This document shows, in pieces, positions 45,307 through 57,899 of a stretch of 64,000 nucleotides of DNA. The stretch comes from Paragorgia papillata. Lineage: Eukaryota; Cnidaria; Anthozoa; Scleralcyonacea; Coralliidae. A program made the position numbers and the translations under genes. The DNA lies in assembly GCA_035771165.1 (NCBI GenBank), contig JAWNZC010000219.1, positions 1 to 64,000 of the forward strand. The letters are read 5' to 3'. How positions within the stretch are numbered: position 1 is the stretch's first letter; every line of letters starts with the position of its first letter. The notes beneath the pieces were generated by a model. It was not told the origin of the DNA. It saw nothing but the letters and a program-made list of their open reading frames with translations, and did not search any database.

Positions 45307-45681
45307 GGTGACATTAACCCATTTCGCTAGAGCTTCCTGTTGTAAATCGTTTATGCAAATCATTACATCTCATCAGGGCGTCCTGATCTCATTTTCACCG
45401 TACCGCCCCCGCTTTATAGAGTTTTAAAGTAAACTAATTATATAGTCCTTTATAACACACTTCACATTTCCTAGTCAAGCTGTAAGGACAGCGAAACCTC
45501 TATTTAGCGGACAAGCGGACACCCTTTATTAGATGGACACTAGCTCAGGTCGCGAAATTTTCCTCTAATATTTACTGTACAACGAACTTCTATCAGGAGA
45601 GAACCAACAACTCTACTCACATGAAGCTAATGTAGTCACCCATCCAAGTACTAACCCCATTCCTCTTTACCTGTTAGGCTG

Positions 45682-46062
45682 TTACCTATCCTCCACGTGC
45701 CTCGTGGCACATAGGGCCTTCACAGAGCTTTTCCACCTCTCCCTATCGGCTGCTACTACCCGCGCCTCATCCCACGAGCGCCAGCCAGCTTCTCTCCTTT
45801 CTTTTTCAACTGTCCTCCTCCATGTGGTTTTAGGTCTTCCTCTTCGTCTCTTTCCCTCTGGCGCCCATGTCATAGCCACATTGCAATCGCTGCCTCGATC
45901 TTGTCTCAGGATATGACCAATCATTTTCCATCTTCTTGATTTGACTTCCTCACTCAGCGACTTCATTCCTGCTCTTTCGAGTAACTCCTCAGTTCTGACG
46001 TGGTCTTCCCATCTAATGCGCAAGATTCTGCGCAAGCACCTGTTGTGCAACCCCATTCAACC
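45682..46062 (-). pseudogene. Non-LTR retrotransposon (LINE) ORF2 C-terminal fragment
   Basis: The 124-codon minus frame carries LRRILRIRWEDHVRTEELLE, then RRWKMIGHILRQD and KRRRGRPKTTWRRTVEKE. This is the characteristic tail after the reverse-transcriptase domain of RTE/BovB- and Jockey-like LINE proteins, with the RW..HV and RGRPKTTW motifs. The upstream end is cut by the MITE insertion at 46063. Upstream RT motifs are absent, so it is a dead 3' fragment. Confidence 0.8.
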
Positions 46063-46956
46063 AACACCGCGGAAAAACGTCTGCGCATGCGCGTGTACTA
46101 GAAAAAATGGCGGGGAATTTAAATCCCATCTTCGTAAACAAAAACATGGCTTTTAATTATTCAAGGTAAGTGAAACAAACAAAAAAATACACTAGACGGG
46201 TAGTTTGGACATTAATAAAAAGTTTTCTAACATTTAAAATCTAAAAAGAAACAGAATTTAAATTAAAAATTGTCGTTTTAGACCGGGAGGCGTGCGAACA
46301 TTTCTTGAAAAATTGTCGAACACCGAACTTAAGACACAAGAGTTAAGCAAACTATCAAAGAGTTAAGCATTTGCACACGCTTAAATTGTAGAGTAAATCA
46401 TTACCCTTAAATATAGTCAACGCAAAAATTATGCATGCTACGCAAAAAAAGTTATCCAACAAAACACAAGGCAAACGCTTGCATAGTCAAAAAGTTTGTA
46501 TCAAAACATTTCGTAAAACATAAAAGAACACACACTGGAGCAACTGTTTCGATGGCACCCAAGCAGAATCTGGAAAATCTTCTTGCTTGGATAAAGGCTC
46601 GAATAAGCCAGACAATAAATTTGTGTACAGTCACCTTTGTGAAGTATCTTCCTTGAATTGAAAATGATGAATGATTCTATTAAATTCAAAATGTAAATAT
46701 ATGTAAATATGTAAAGTATAATATTGAAGGAAATCGTTATTAAATATCAATCCTAAAAGGTTTGGAATACAAACCTACCTCTTTAGAATCAATGCAAACC
46801 TTTTTTGTCCTCCGATCGCAAAAAATTGTGCTTTAAACTTTCCCAAATTCACACACAAACCGAGTAAACTTCCTCAACCGCCATCTTTGAGAACAAATTT
46901 GACGCGTGCAATGTGCTCGAATCACGCGCATGCGCAGACGTTTTTTCCGCGGTGTT
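46063..46956 (-). mobile_element. AACACCGCGG MITE, copy 2 (inverted)
   Basis: The same 0.9-kb element as 26609-27513, in the opposite orientation and nearly colinear. Flanks are CATTCAACC (46054-46062) and AATTCAACC (46957-46965), an 8-of-9 match to a 9-bp duplication. It disrupts the LINE fragment. Confidence 0.85.
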
Positions 46957-47039
46957 AATTCAACCGGGCTTAACTCCAGTGGTGAGAATCACCCCGCAAA
47001 CAGTCCGGACTCTCAATAACCTCCATGAGGTTTCACTGT

Positions 47040-47568
47040 ACTGAAAAAATATTTTTAAGCCCCAGACGGGGATAAAACCTATAATTCATTTACCAAAAAC
47101 TAAACTCGAAACGTATACCCCAAATGTGTTCGACTCATATAGTTTTATATAGCATATATACTGATATATTACATGTTCGGCTCGTAGCATATATCACATC
47201 TCGTAGAGTAGGACTCGTACAGTACTGAGCTAGTTCTACTGAACTGAAGACCTTCATAGAGCTTGTAATATTTAGAACTCTTACCTAAATGTTACGATGT
47301 ATTCCATAATCTATCTTCTTGTGAACTGTACGTTTAGTTCTGGATTCCTTCTTATGCGGTCATCGTATTACAATGACACAAATGCAACCGACAAAGAGAA
47401 GTGTTCACACTAAAGAGCGCCCTATCTTTCATTGGCTTATACTTGTACCAGCAGTCAATCATGCAGTGATAATTATTTCCATAATCATGCAAACGTGCAA
47501 TTTTCAACAACATATAAAAGAATAAAAATGTCCCAATGTCGCCGTTTCTGTGGAAAAATATGCCACTG
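47040..47568. other. No gene seen
   Basis: AT-rich DNA with short words such as CTCGTAGCATATATCAC and CTCGTAGAGTAGGACTCG. No frame or repeat end was recognised. Confidence 0.4.
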
Positions 47569-47835
47569 CCGTAATTTCAAGTCCGAACTCTTGAATATAT
47601 AGCATCTGAGTTTTAGAAGGACACTGTATATAAGGAGACTTGCTCGCACTTAGAACGCGTCATAAACTATGAGCTTACATATTTCAAGTAATAATCCAAT
47701 ACACAAAACGTTTACTAATGCAAGCTTTTAACGTATCAACAATTTTGACAATGGTTATAAAATAGTGAGATTATAAACAGCAACACTTTACATTTACACA
47801 ATGAATTGTAAGATAGTTTTGAATGTAAGAATATA
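47569..47835 (+). repeat. Interspersed repeat R1, copy B
   Basis: Colinear with 20629-20900. The (TTA)n tract starts about 25 bp after its last shared block. Confidence 0.75.
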
Positions 47836-47858
47836 ACATCGCAGACCTTCATAGATTG

Positions 47859-48177
<319 letters not shown>

Positions 48178-48544
48178 ATACAAACCCTTGGTCTTGACGG
48201 GTAAAATGGTTTGGGCGATTAGCCGCAGATAAATTCTAGACTAAAGTATGCCTTTACTTATCCACATTTTACAATTTGGCTACTGGAATAATCAGCGAGG
48301 ATGCTGTATAGACCGAGCCGACGTACGCAGCACATAGTTACAAGGTATATTAAGAATAGTTATATACTTACTATAAACATTCAATATATAATCCAATATT
48401 TATAACGATCTGAAAGTCTTACCTTGAATCTGCCATGAATCTCGCCATATTATAGCTATAGTATAACCGCTTATATTACTGCACTTTCTAAGACCAACTG
48501 GTAATCGATACTTCTTCTCTGCACTTGCTTATATATATATACAC

Positions 48545-48640
48545 ACACACGGTGACACCCCAGACAATACCGTGTTATGATTGGCTAAAAAACTTCATAA
48601 TACAATACCGCGTCATGATTGGCTAAAAGACTTCACAACT
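48545..48640. repeat. Short tandem duplication (~45 bp)
   Basis: CAATACCGTGTTATGATTGG followed by CTAAAAAACTTCA is repeated as CAATACCGCGTCATGATTGG with CTAAAAGACTTCA. Confidence 0.7.
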
Positions 48641-48959
48641 AGCACTTCAAAATTCTTAATTAGGCTTTCGGGGCATTAGCCATAGCTTATAGGGGATGTT
48701 TATATGGAGGCGAGCCAAGAGCGCCTGCATATTACTGCTGATACATCATTTTACTCCGATGAATGGCTCCGCTCAAAAACTAAGGACTCGGCACTACACG
48801 CGTAAAATATGTCATAGTTTGTTAAGAGGATGTGTTCCTAACAAGCCCATAAAGCAAGCCTGTTAACAAGTTGCGATTTTATCAAGCTGATACAAGCTTC
48901 TTGTTGTCAAGTTCATGGAAGTCTGTTGGAGTAGCAACTTTGTTACAAGTTGTCAACAA

Positions 48960-49170
48960 TTCATTACAGACTGAAGACGAGTCTTTAGTATTTTATTCTG
49001 GCTAACGCAAGACGATTTTATTCAGCACGGGGAGAGGTCCAGTCCTCAAAATGTAAAAACCTATCTCTTTAACACTTTGAAGCCTGAAGACGAGTCTTTA
49101 GTATTTTATTCTGGCTAACGCCAGACGATTTTATTCAGCACAGGGAGAGGTCCAGGCCTCAAAGTGTTAA
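48960..49170. mobile_element. Small MITE, TTAACACTTTGARGCCTG TIRs, plus partial tandem copy
   Basis: The complete copy 49069-49170 has ends TTAACACTTTGAAGCCTG and CAGGCCTCAAAGTGTTAA. Its core (ATTTTATTCTGGCTAACGCC, AGACGATTTTATTCAGCAC) is repeated immediately upstream without the left end. Degenerate relatives with TTTTACTCTGGCTAACGCC and TTTTACTCTGCCTAAC lie at ~50477 and ~50622. Confidence 0.75.
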
Positions 49171-49317
49171 TTATAAGGGTTTTAGTTAAATACTTTATGG
49201 TTTAGCCACAGACTAATCACAATCCTTGAATAAGCAGAGCCTATTATGTATAGGTTTAGTTACCTCGAAGTACGCTAAAGTTATAGATATACTGCCGAAA
49301 CAGAGAACGGAGGAGTC

Positions 49318-49358
49318 TAACGTTTCTCTCTGACGAAGGGCCTTCGCGCGAAACGTTA
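49318..49358. other. Hairpin TAACGTTT..CTGACGA..CGAAACGTTA
   Basis: Perfect outer arms TAACGTTT and AAACGTTA enclose CTGACGA, a CGAAGGGCCTTCG palindrome and CGAAAC. Hammerhead-core strings are present but the middle stem overlaps the conserved CGA, so a functional ribozyme is doubtful. Confidence 0.5.
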
Positions 49359-49442
49359 TTAGCCGCGGCACATCAAAGATAATTTATGCATATGCCCGTC
49401 CTTCCTCTCAACGCCAAACCTCGCAAAAGACCGTCTGTTTTA

Positions 49443-49768
49443 GTCCGTTTCAGCTTGCTTTTGAAATCCGATACGTATAATTGAAATGACCATTCCGAAC
49501 TTACGTTGCAATGTTCCGAACTACGTTGCGAGGTAGATACAAATTTAAGTCGGCAATTTGTTTCTGCTTATAACCAAGTATCTATTATTATATTCTATCC
49601 AACAAATAATCTTCTTCTCCGTGATTTTACCAAAGGAATTCAATTCAAAGCTTATTAAATTCGAACTTCACGACGAACTTCACAACGAACTTCGCGAACT
49701 TCCGTACCAAGTTCCCAACCTTCCAACGAATGTTGACAAACGAATTTCAAAAGCAAGCTGAAACTGAC
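49443..49768 (+). mobile_element. MITE M326, copy 1
   Basis: Ends GTCCGTTTCAGCTTGCTTTT and AAAAGCAAGCTGAAACTGAC are inverted, with TA on both sides. The interior carries repeated GAACTTCRCRACGAACTTC words. A nearly identical copy in the same orientation is at 56220-56542. The 67-codon frame inside is shared by both copies but looks fortuitous. Confidence 0.85.
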
Positions 49769-49770
49769 TA

Positions 49771-50738
49771 TAACAGCGAGACAGAGATCTCCGCGACAAA
49801 ATTTGTTTTGATCAGCTTTTTCGACACATTTTCAATTCACGAGTGACGAGTTCTGCTTTGAGCCAATTTGTTCATGTACAGTTCATAAACGATGAGATCC
49901 CGTATCTTGTTAGAAATGATAAATTACGTAGTTTAATAATGGCATAACAAGCAAGCCTAGGATGTAAACACAAATGAAAATCATCTCGGATAAACGAGGC
50001 AGCTCGGTCGCCCCTTCTTAAAGTCTGACACCCAATTCATGCAAAGCCCTTGTGACCTGTCACAACCCAAGGCTGACTTACTAATTACACACTTACGGAA
50101 GGAATGTTTGGCCGTCATATAAGTGATACTCCAGACATTAAAGTGATGTCATTTTATGTGTTCTAAGAAAACGTACGTTTGAAAGACATTTCTTAATTTT
50201 ATACCTATCGTCTATATCGTCTGTATCGTGAATAAACTAAGTAACTAGCAGAGCTTAGTTACCTCTTTCTAAAGTTCCTTGTTGATGGAATATTTTAATG
50301 TGAGAAGGACTCTTGGCTTAGCAATGATCTGTATCATGTTTATACGTACTAAGTTAGTTTAAGGCCAATACGTGATGCCCAATCCTTTCTATATAGAATG
50401 AACTGAACAGTATCTTCAAAGCGAAAGTAGGTAAGTTTGGAAAGTAATTTCTTCAACTTTCACTGTTACAGTCAGTTGTTTTACTCTGGCTAACGCCAAA
50501 CGATTTTATTCATCAAAGGAAGATTAATTTAGCAGCGAAAGAGTTATTTAATACTAGCCCAGCTTTATTAGCCCATCCCATTTCACTGCTTTTATGCCGC
50601 TACAGTCGATGTATATTTAATATTTTACTCTGCCTAACTTCGGACGGTCAGTTTACTCGTCAAAAGAAGATTAATCTCATGGCAGTGAATGAGTTATAAA
50701 ATAGTATTAGCTGACTTTATAGTCTGTAGATGACTCAG
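49771..50738. other. No gene seen
   Basis: Contains two degenerate pieces of the GGCTAACGCC MITE family and a small CTATCGTCTATATCGTCTG repeat. Nothing protein-like was found. Confidence 0.4.
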
Positions 50739-52160
50739 CAGGGGCGGATTTAGCATACATCAGACCGGTCACGCGACTGACGTAAAAAATCACCAGAATA
50801 ATTGCGCAATCACAAAATATTTTAATCTCAACAGTCTTCTAGAAAATGTAATGCCGTGACACCAAAGTTTGGCAGACTGATTAGGTTTCAAATTCGCTTT
50901 TATCGTAATTTGCGAGTCAGCAAACACCGGGCAGGGATGACCGGTGGTCAGCGTTCGCTTTGAGAGTTTTGACCGGTTTGCGGAGAGATCTGATTGGTGT
51001 TTGATCAATTTGACCGATCTGCACCATGGCAACCACTTTTTTGACCGATTTGCCTGAAACCTGATTGGCTGTCGCGTTGATTTTGGGCTTTTTGACCGAT
51101 CTGCACCATGGCAACCATCGATTGCTGAGTCAGCTGAGATACCGAGTAATTTATTCATGGTTTCAGTCATACGAGTCTGTATAAGCGTTTTCGAACGGGT
51201 TTTAGCTGCTTTTAACAGCAACGATGAAGAAATACTGTTATACTGTGAACAATCTACGATGATTTGTCATCTAGATTACAGTCATCGAGATTACAGTCAT
51301 CGATTTATTTCAAGCGAGGAACATTTTAATAGACGCGATTGAAAGCGTCTGAATTTTGGCGCCGCGCGGAGTCATTTATTCCCCTACTGCTGTAAGGTAA
51401 GGTAAGACTGGTAAGTTAAGGTCGTCTTAGTTTCATTTCAAATATACAAACAATCTAGTGTCGAATATATGTGTTTTTGTCCAGTCTCAATATCGTATTA
51501 TTTGTCATTTTGCGTCCTAGTGAAGTCTGAGTTCAGACTTCAGACATATATTTATTCAGCAAGGCGGCATATAGCATTAGCATATTTCACGCTTTCAATT
51601 GATCCTTAAGCCAAGGTTTAGTTCAACGTTAAATTGGATCTTTCTTTTCATGATTTTGAAATGAATAACTGTTTTCAAATTATGGTTAGTCTCGCTATCT
51701 TGCTCTGATAAGATATATTTTAACCGAGATTTTAACAGCGCGTTCGTGAAATATGACCCCAGGTTATCTATAATTAGCTTATATCAATGTTACGGTAGAT
51801 AACATATAATTTATTAAATTAGAGAAAATTACACACTACAATGGTCGTTGAGGGACAATGAATATTTAGTTAATTTTGGAAGGCATGCATGGGTGTTTGC
51901 GCCTTTCTCGTTTGGCTATTAAATATTTTAGTTAGCTTTGTAAAAATATAAATGCTGAACATCCAATTTGGACAAATGTTTTGTAAACATAATAAAATGT
52001 GCCATTAAAAATATGTTTTAAAAGTTTCAAAATTTTGCTCAAATGTGCTATCAAATCGTGGGAAATGCCGTTTTAGAGACCCCAATTTCAAAAATTTGCC
52101 GGGGAGGGGCGTGCCACCACAACTTTGACTGACGTTTTCAAAATCCTAAATCCGCCCCTG
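50739..52160. mobile_element. hAT-like non-autonomous element 2 (CAGGGGCGGAT)
   Basis: Ends CAGGGGCGGATTTAGC and CTAAATCCGCCCCTG, as in 24124-25155 but with unrelated interior. GACCGATCTGCACCATGGCA is repeated at ~51011 and ~51097, and several GACCGRTTTGC words lie between. The 143-codon minus frame over this repeat has no recognisable domain and I do not call it. No clear 8-bp duplication was found (TGACTCAG against CCGTCTCA). Confidence 0.65.
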
Positions 52161-53214
52161 CCGTCTCAGCATTTGCCAACGACAAGTCAAGCTGAATATG
52201 CTCAACATGACGTCTGGATATCGAAAGAGAACTTATATAGAATATTACAATCTGCTTGGTTCTAATAAGTTTCAGTGTACTCTACTCTACAACTAGCTTC
52301 TACTTTCTTCAAATGTGGCCTGTGGGGCATTAGCCTCCTTCACAAACGTCACTAGAGTGAGAACAAATTACTATTACACGGCTACAAAGGAGACTACTGC
52401 CACATATACGCAACAATATCCATTCCTGATCGAACTAGATTCGCGCTTGAAATAAAAGTAGTGTGCTGCGTAGGCAGTGTTGAAAACAACAATCGAAATA
52501 TAGCAAGGTTCTTTTTGAGTACTGCCGAAATGATTGAACGTCGTTTCTAACGTTTCGTGAGCGAAGACCCTTCGTCAGAGAGGAACGAGCGAAGGCTCTG
52601 ACCATAGCTGATAGAGGGAGATGGTTAGGAAGACTTCATAAAATCCATTTTTCTAGGTGTTTTGTTTCTCAGACGAATTTAGCTCTTTAGTCCGAATTTA
52701 AATTCGTTTCATACGTCGCACTACAGTCGCATTTAATTGATTGGACCAAGGTCAACTAAGATAGCATTGTTAAGCACTGTTATCAAGAAGGTCCAACTAA
52801 ATTACAAAATTATATGTATATAAAAAATACGGTACAAATGTTAAATATAGGCAACTATAAAAATTGTTCCTCAGGAGACTTTCTAAAACAAGACCCTAGA
52901 TTTTCAAGTTTTTAGTTTCAGTTGGTAAACTGTTAAAAACTGAGGCATCTAAGAAATAGAAGCTTCGACGACCAAACTCCAATTTCACTTTTGGGAGTTG
53001 GACAGAGGAGCTGTTGTTTCTAGTGTTTTAGACTGGGGGGTTGGGGATCAGGGTTAGGATTAGGGTGTTTTCAGGGTCAAAGAATAACAAATTCGTGCGC
53101 GCGAAACACAAGTAACCACCGCCTCTCCCGTGCTGGCACACAAACCAATAAAAATCACTTCCTGTTTTGTGTATTTGCGTGTGCCTATAAAAACCTTCAC
53201 CGAACAAATTAACA
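52161..53214. other. Mostly unassigned sequence, one hairpin
   Basis: Apart from the hairpin at 52547-52588, and a TGCTGCGTAGGCAG word shared in reverse with ~19231, nothing is recognised. TTAGGATTAGGG at ~53056 is not a telomeric array. Confidence 0.4.
52547..52588. other. Hairpin related to 49318-49358
   Basis: CTAACGTTTCGTGAGCGAAG followed by ACCCTTCGTCAGAGAGGAACG. On the minus strand it reads CTGACGAAGGGTCTTCG and CGAAACGTTAG, the same core strings and spacing as the other two hairpins. Both this one and the 49318 hairpin follow ACTGCCGAAA at a similar distance. Confidence 0.45.
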
Positions 53215-54150
53215 AAATATTTCAAATCTAACCTCAAAAAATTTCATTGTTTGTCCATAAACATCTTCAAACACACGTTTATTCAGTTTCAAGTAATTAT
53301 ACGATCGGGATTCGGGAACCACCAAGTATTTTAATATTTGATTAATAGAACAATTCTCAAGACTCAAATATATAATATATTCACAGATATTTTAATTAAA
53401 TGCACAACACCAATTCCGGGTCTTACACCCAAAAATTTATTTTTTTCACTTTTTCAAATATCTGCTAAATCAATTCTCTTTATGTTCCTTTTTATATTGC
53501 AAATTTTGATTTTTCGTATTTACCCTTCAAAGTGTCAAAATCTCAAAAACACAACTTTTCGACGAAATTTGCATTTCAAGGTGGATTGGGTCTTTAAAAT
53601 TTAAAAACACTAGGAAAACGTACATATTCCGTTGAAAATTTATCTACATGAGGTCGACATTTATCTGTGACGTGAATATGCTTATTCGCTTGTTCGCTTG
53701 TCAGGTTTTACAACTAAGGCACTGCTGAGATATCAAGGTCACTACAATTGACAATTCTTAGAAATTCCAATACCACATGAAAATCTCATGGACTCGCTTT
53801 CTCAAAAACACAAAATACATGTTAAAAACTGGTAATCATAATTAATATTTCTCATGCTCTTGTCTCGTTATGACAAGAAGCAATGTGGCAGTTAAACAGG
53901 TTACATTTTTGATTATTTTTTGGCTTACGAAACGTTCAGTACGATATCATCTCGTAACAAGAATATTCTCCACATTTCGCGGTTTTATTTTGATATAAAG
54001 ATTTGGGTCGGATAGTTTCTTCATACAACGAGATATTTGAAGCAAACGGGAATTGTTTACACCGCAGTGAGTTGAACTGTTATGAAATTGACAACCAAGA
54101 TCAATATATCTATCAGGGGGGAGCGGTACACTGTGTTAATATTCAGTTAA

Positions 54151-54674
54151 AGTGCCACTAACCTCAAAAATTTTTTTTCGCAAATCTAAGAGTCCTTATT
54201 GAGTGGATTAGGCCAGTTAATAAATTATTGGTATTGGACGTTTCGTTGGTCTTCTGTAGACCACCAAAGTTGCATCTGCATGTCCCATGGCGGAGCAGGA
54301 AAGGGAATGGGTATATTCCTGGTGTGACGTCAGACAAGTCAAACAAGGAACTCCTTTGAGCACTGTCTGGTGAATACATAGAATTTTTTGGGTTGAAAAT
54401 TCATTTTCCCAACTAAACGCAATGTAAAAATTATATGTATTCCACCAAGACAGAGCTCAAGGAGTTCCTTGTTTGATTTGTCTGACGTCACACCAGGAAT
54501 ATACCCATTTCCTTTCCTGCTCCGCCATGGGACATGCAGATGCCAATTTTTGCAACTTTGGTGGACTACAGAAGACCAAAGAAATGTCCAATACCAATAA
54601 TTTATTCACTCGCCTAATTCACTCGATAAGGGCTTTTAGATTTGCGAAAAAATTTTTTTGAGGTTAGTGGCACT
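54151..54674. mobile_element. TTAA-flanked palindromic MITE (AGTGCCACTAACC)
   Basis: Arms of about 230 bp are inverted copies: AGTGCCACTAACCTCAAAAA, GGTATTGGACRTTTC, GTCTTCTGTAG and CATGTCCCATGGCGGAGCAG, with TGACGTCA-containing TCTGACGTCACACC words. TTAA flanks both ends (54147-54150, 54675-54678). TTAA targets are used by piggyBac and Kolobok elements. No coding capacity is seen. Confidence 0.85.
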
Positions 54675-55375
54675 TTAAACTGTTAATCGTATCAAAACCA
54701 GCCCTGTAGAGACTCAGTCGTTTATCTAACTTAGCAGCAATATTTTATCAACGTTAGAAAGGAAGAAAATCAATGGTCTAAATAAAAAAATTCCGCTACT
54801 TTTGCGTTTTATTCAACGGATATAAACACTAATAACATAGAGCCCATCACCGCCCTGAAAACTACCCTCGAATTGCATTCTGGATATACTTTTTGAAAAT
54901 CCGACATGGACCTTCCCCAATTCTTTAAACTTAGGGAACTTAACCCCTTAACTCTAATTTGGGGTCAAAACCAAAAAGCCAAACATATCCTAGGCGAGAG
55001 ACTTACTAACATATCTCAATAATATGCCAGTCTAAATTTTTTTTTAAATGTTTTGGCCTAGCTAGGCTAAAATTCGGGTCTCCGTCGGTTCCTTGATGCG
55101 ACCTCCACCAGATATTAAACAACAACGACAAAATACCGCGTTGTTCGACTTCTCGGTTCTTTGAAAAGTCATTGGCAGATCGACTATTACTCGGACTTTA
55201 CATGATGTCCCTTAAGTCAGCCGCAACATTAAAATGGAACCTTATTTCGACGGACTGACACCTTGACGTAGAACTACGTCTTGGCGCCATTACAACGTCT
55301 CTCGCTTAATAAGGCGCTTCCAGTCCCTCGGGATAACACTCGCGCGGGAATGCTATTCCCTTTCAGTCCTTTCTT

Positions 55376-55436
55376 GCCGAAGACTTGCCGAAGACTTGCC
55401 GAAGACTTGCCGAAGACTTGTCGAAGACTTGCAGAA
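55376..55436. repeat. 11-bp tandem repeat GCCGAAGACTT
   Basis: Six near-perfect units in a row. Confidence 0.9.
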
Positions 55437-56219
55437 GGAATGTCAACATAACATTTTATCTTAACTTTAAAGAAATTTTTCCCAAATCGTAAAATTCATC
55501 AAAAAGTGTATATTTCAGACAGCATATCTCCATCACTTTTGAACCAACTGTTATGAACTTTTCAATATTGGAAGATACAACAAGTATCTAGGAACTAAAC
55601 CTATAAAACTGAGAAGTATTGTAAAGCTTTTTCCTTTATAGTACACTGTACGCTCGTTTAATTTTTAAAAATTGCTATTTTTTTGAAGAATCTCCAAAAT
55701 TTTTGAAAACACTAATAATTGTTCCATTTTTTTAGGTTTAGCTTCTAGAATATGTATTTACCATTAAAAACATTTCCCAGAGCACTCCTTCATGTGTTAT
55801 CAGGTCTGAATTTAAGGACTCTTTTTCACCATAGGGGGCAATTATCTTGGTTACCATGGCAACACAAGAGTAGAATAGAGTGTTTTCAGGGTTACCCTTT
55901 AAAATGCTACAATAATATGAACTTTATTTTGTCTTATACTTAAATGTAAAGAAAAATATTTTCTAGGTGTAAGACCATGTTTTCAGCAAAAGTTTTGATG
56001 TTTCACCCCATTTCAACAACTGCTTTGGCTTGGCGACGAGAAAATAATTTGTCTCACGCGTTTCAGTTCAGATTCAGACATTCAAAGACAAAGAACATAA
56101 CAATTCTTTATTTATCGGAAACAACTTACAATATAACACTATCCTGCAGATAGCAAAAGTTAATCGAGGCAGGAAGTATTGATAATATGTGTAATTTTAG
56201 TTTTCATGTGACTTTTATA

Positions 56220-56542
56220 GTCCGTTTCAGCTGAAATCCGATGCGTATACTGTAATTGAAATGAACATTCCGAACTTACGTTGCAATGTTCCGAACTAAC
56301 GTTGCGAGGTAGATACAAATTTAAGTCGGCAATTTGTTTCTGCTTAACCAAGTATCTATTATTATATTCTATACAACAAATAATCTTCTTCTCCGTGATT
56401 TTACCAAAGGAATTCAATTCAAAGCTTATTAAATTCGAACTTCACGACGAACTTCACAACGAACTTCGCGAACTTCCGTACCAAGTTCCCAACCTTCCAA
56501 CGAATCTTGACAAACGAATTTCAAAAGCAAGCTGAAACTGAC
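56220..56542 (+). mobile_element. MITE M326, copy 2
   Basis: Nearly identical to 49443-49768, same orientation, TA flanks. The left TIR lacks the GCTTGCTTTT segment (TTTCAGCTGAAATCC instead), a 9-bp loss. The right TIR is intact. Confidence 0.85.
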
Positions 56543-56893
56543 TATAAATACATAGCAAGTTTTAAATTTATACCACATACAATATGATGTGACAATACAC
56601 AGAAGCATGTGTATTTTCAGACCATATTGCATAGGTAATCCCAATAAAATTTGATAAATGTATATTAAATCAAGCTTGTTTAGCAATAATTAGCTATTAT
56701 TTTAATCTAATTATTTTAGTGGGTGTACCAACGTAAGCATCCTCATTCTCAATAACCTGCATTAATAATTTGTGTAATCTAGTTTTGAAATTGGTTTTTG
56801 GCAGTTTTCTTAGTTCAGCTGGGACGCTGTTCCACATATTAACTCCAATTCTCGAAAATGAATTTTTTTGTTGATTCAATCTCGAATACTTAA

Positions 56894-57658
56894 AGGGTAT
56901 TGGCAATAAAAGTTAAATTTGTCCCATTTGAAAGAACTCGTCAAATGGTATAAGAAGACCTTTGTAATTTTTCTGTATCTTTCTTGTGTTTTGAAGTATT
57001 TCGACCAAAGACAGCGTGCTGTCCGCCATCTTGTTGTAATATTGGGTCTAATTAACTACGAAATTGGTGACGTCATAAGCAGGGTAAACCCATTGAACTA
57101 AAAATAACTGGAACGCTACGTTCAGTAAACTGCGCATACAAATCTTGAAGCCAAAATTTGACTCCCATGAAGCCAGTTTTGACTCCCAGACACGCACTTC
57201 CACGCGTGTTTCTACTTTTTTTGTTTTGGCCGTGTTTGTTTTTTTCGTGGAAAGGCTGGGTACGACTTGCATAATTTGGCTTCAAACTTCCGGTTGAACG
57301 TAGCGTTCCAGTTATTTTTAGTTCAATGGGTAAACCTGACGAAACTACTCCGTGGGTGACCAAATTTCCACGGAAGGCTTTTTAAATGTTGTGGGTCAAT
57401 TTAAAATGGAAATAGCGCAACAAAATCGAGTTTCTAGCTCATAATGTCATAAGGTTGGCAAGATAAAAATTTCACTTTACCCTGGTTATGATGTCACATG
57501 CATATCGAAAATAATTCCAAGATGGCGGACAGCAGGCTGTCTTTGGTCCAAATATTTCCAAAACCAAAACAGATACGGAAAAATTGTAAAAGGTCTTCTT
57601 ATACCATTTGACGAGTTCTTTCAAGTGAGACAAACTTAATTTTTATTGCCAATACCCT
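56894..57658. mobile_element. TTAA-flanked foldback MITE (AGGGTATTGGC) inside the LINE
   Basis: Ends AGGGTATTGGCAATAAAAGT and its complement are followed by long arms (AAAGAACTCGTCAAATGGTA, TAAGAAGACCTTT). TTAA lies on both sides (56890-56893, 57659-57662). It splits the LINE reading GIGNK / PFKYSRLNQQ. The interior holds another inverted unit (57089-57330). Confidence 0.85.
57089..57330. mobile_element. Inner MITE (CCCATTGAACTAAAAATAAC)
   Basis: CCCATTGAACTAAAAATAAC plus TGGAACGCTACGTTCA is perfectly mirrored at the right end. TAAA flanks both sides. It is 242 bp and nested in the TTAA element, so it is the youngest of the three layers. Confidence 0.8.
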
Positions 57659-57899
57659 TTAATCCAATGGAGGAAGACCTAGTGTTATAAGTATGTACAT
57701 TATTTGAGCGTGTAAATAAGTCCGAGATATTGGGTGGAGCCACATCATAAAAAACATCATGCATTAGGATTGAAACAGATTTAAAGTAAAGCATATTTAA
57801 AGGAATTATATTCGAAGAGATAAAGAAAGGAATTGTGTGAGATCTGTAGTGTGCAAAGTGCATGAGACGAAGAGCACACTTCTGTAAAATAGAGATCTT

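Larger units (their letters stand above)
45488..47039. mobile_element. Element bounded by ACAGYGAAACCTC ends
   Basis: ACAGCGAAACCTCTATTTAG at 45488 and GAGGTTTCACTGT ending at 47039 are inverted. Subterminal AGCGGACAAGCGGACAC recalls the AAGCGGCCAC words of the Tigger-like elements, so this may be a diverged relative. It encloses a LINE fragment and a 9-bp-duplication MITE. A TA duplication is visible only on the right. Confidence 0.45.
53420..55975. mobile_element. 2.56-kb TIR element (GTCTTACACC)
   Basis: GTCTTACACCCAAAAATTTA at 53420 is mirrored by a right end whose complement is GTCTTACACCTAGAAAATAT. No transposase frame longer than ~90 codons is present. It contains a TTAA-flanked palindrome (54151-54674) and an 11-bp tandem repeat. 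Superfamily unknown. Confidence 0.65.
53215..56090 (+). repeat. Interspersed repeat R2, copy B, interrupted
   Basis: The left part 53215-53419 and right part 55985-56090 together match copy A (27662-28090). The 53420-55975 element splits them. The R2 sequence between GGCAATTCCG and GTTTTCACC is partly missing, so the insertion was accompanied by a small target deletion or later loss. Confidence 0.75.

Noticed and set aside
49558..49761. 67-codon frame shared by the two M326 MITE copies
   Set aside because: Copies are almost identical at the DNA level, so frame sharing is uninformative; composition follows the GAACTTC repeats.
50790..51221. 143-codon minus frame with repeated CHGADRSK words
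   Set aside because: Generated by an internal repeat of a hAT-like element; no domain recognised.
53056..53070. TTAGGATTAGGG as interstitial telomere repeat
   Set aside because: Only two imperfect units.
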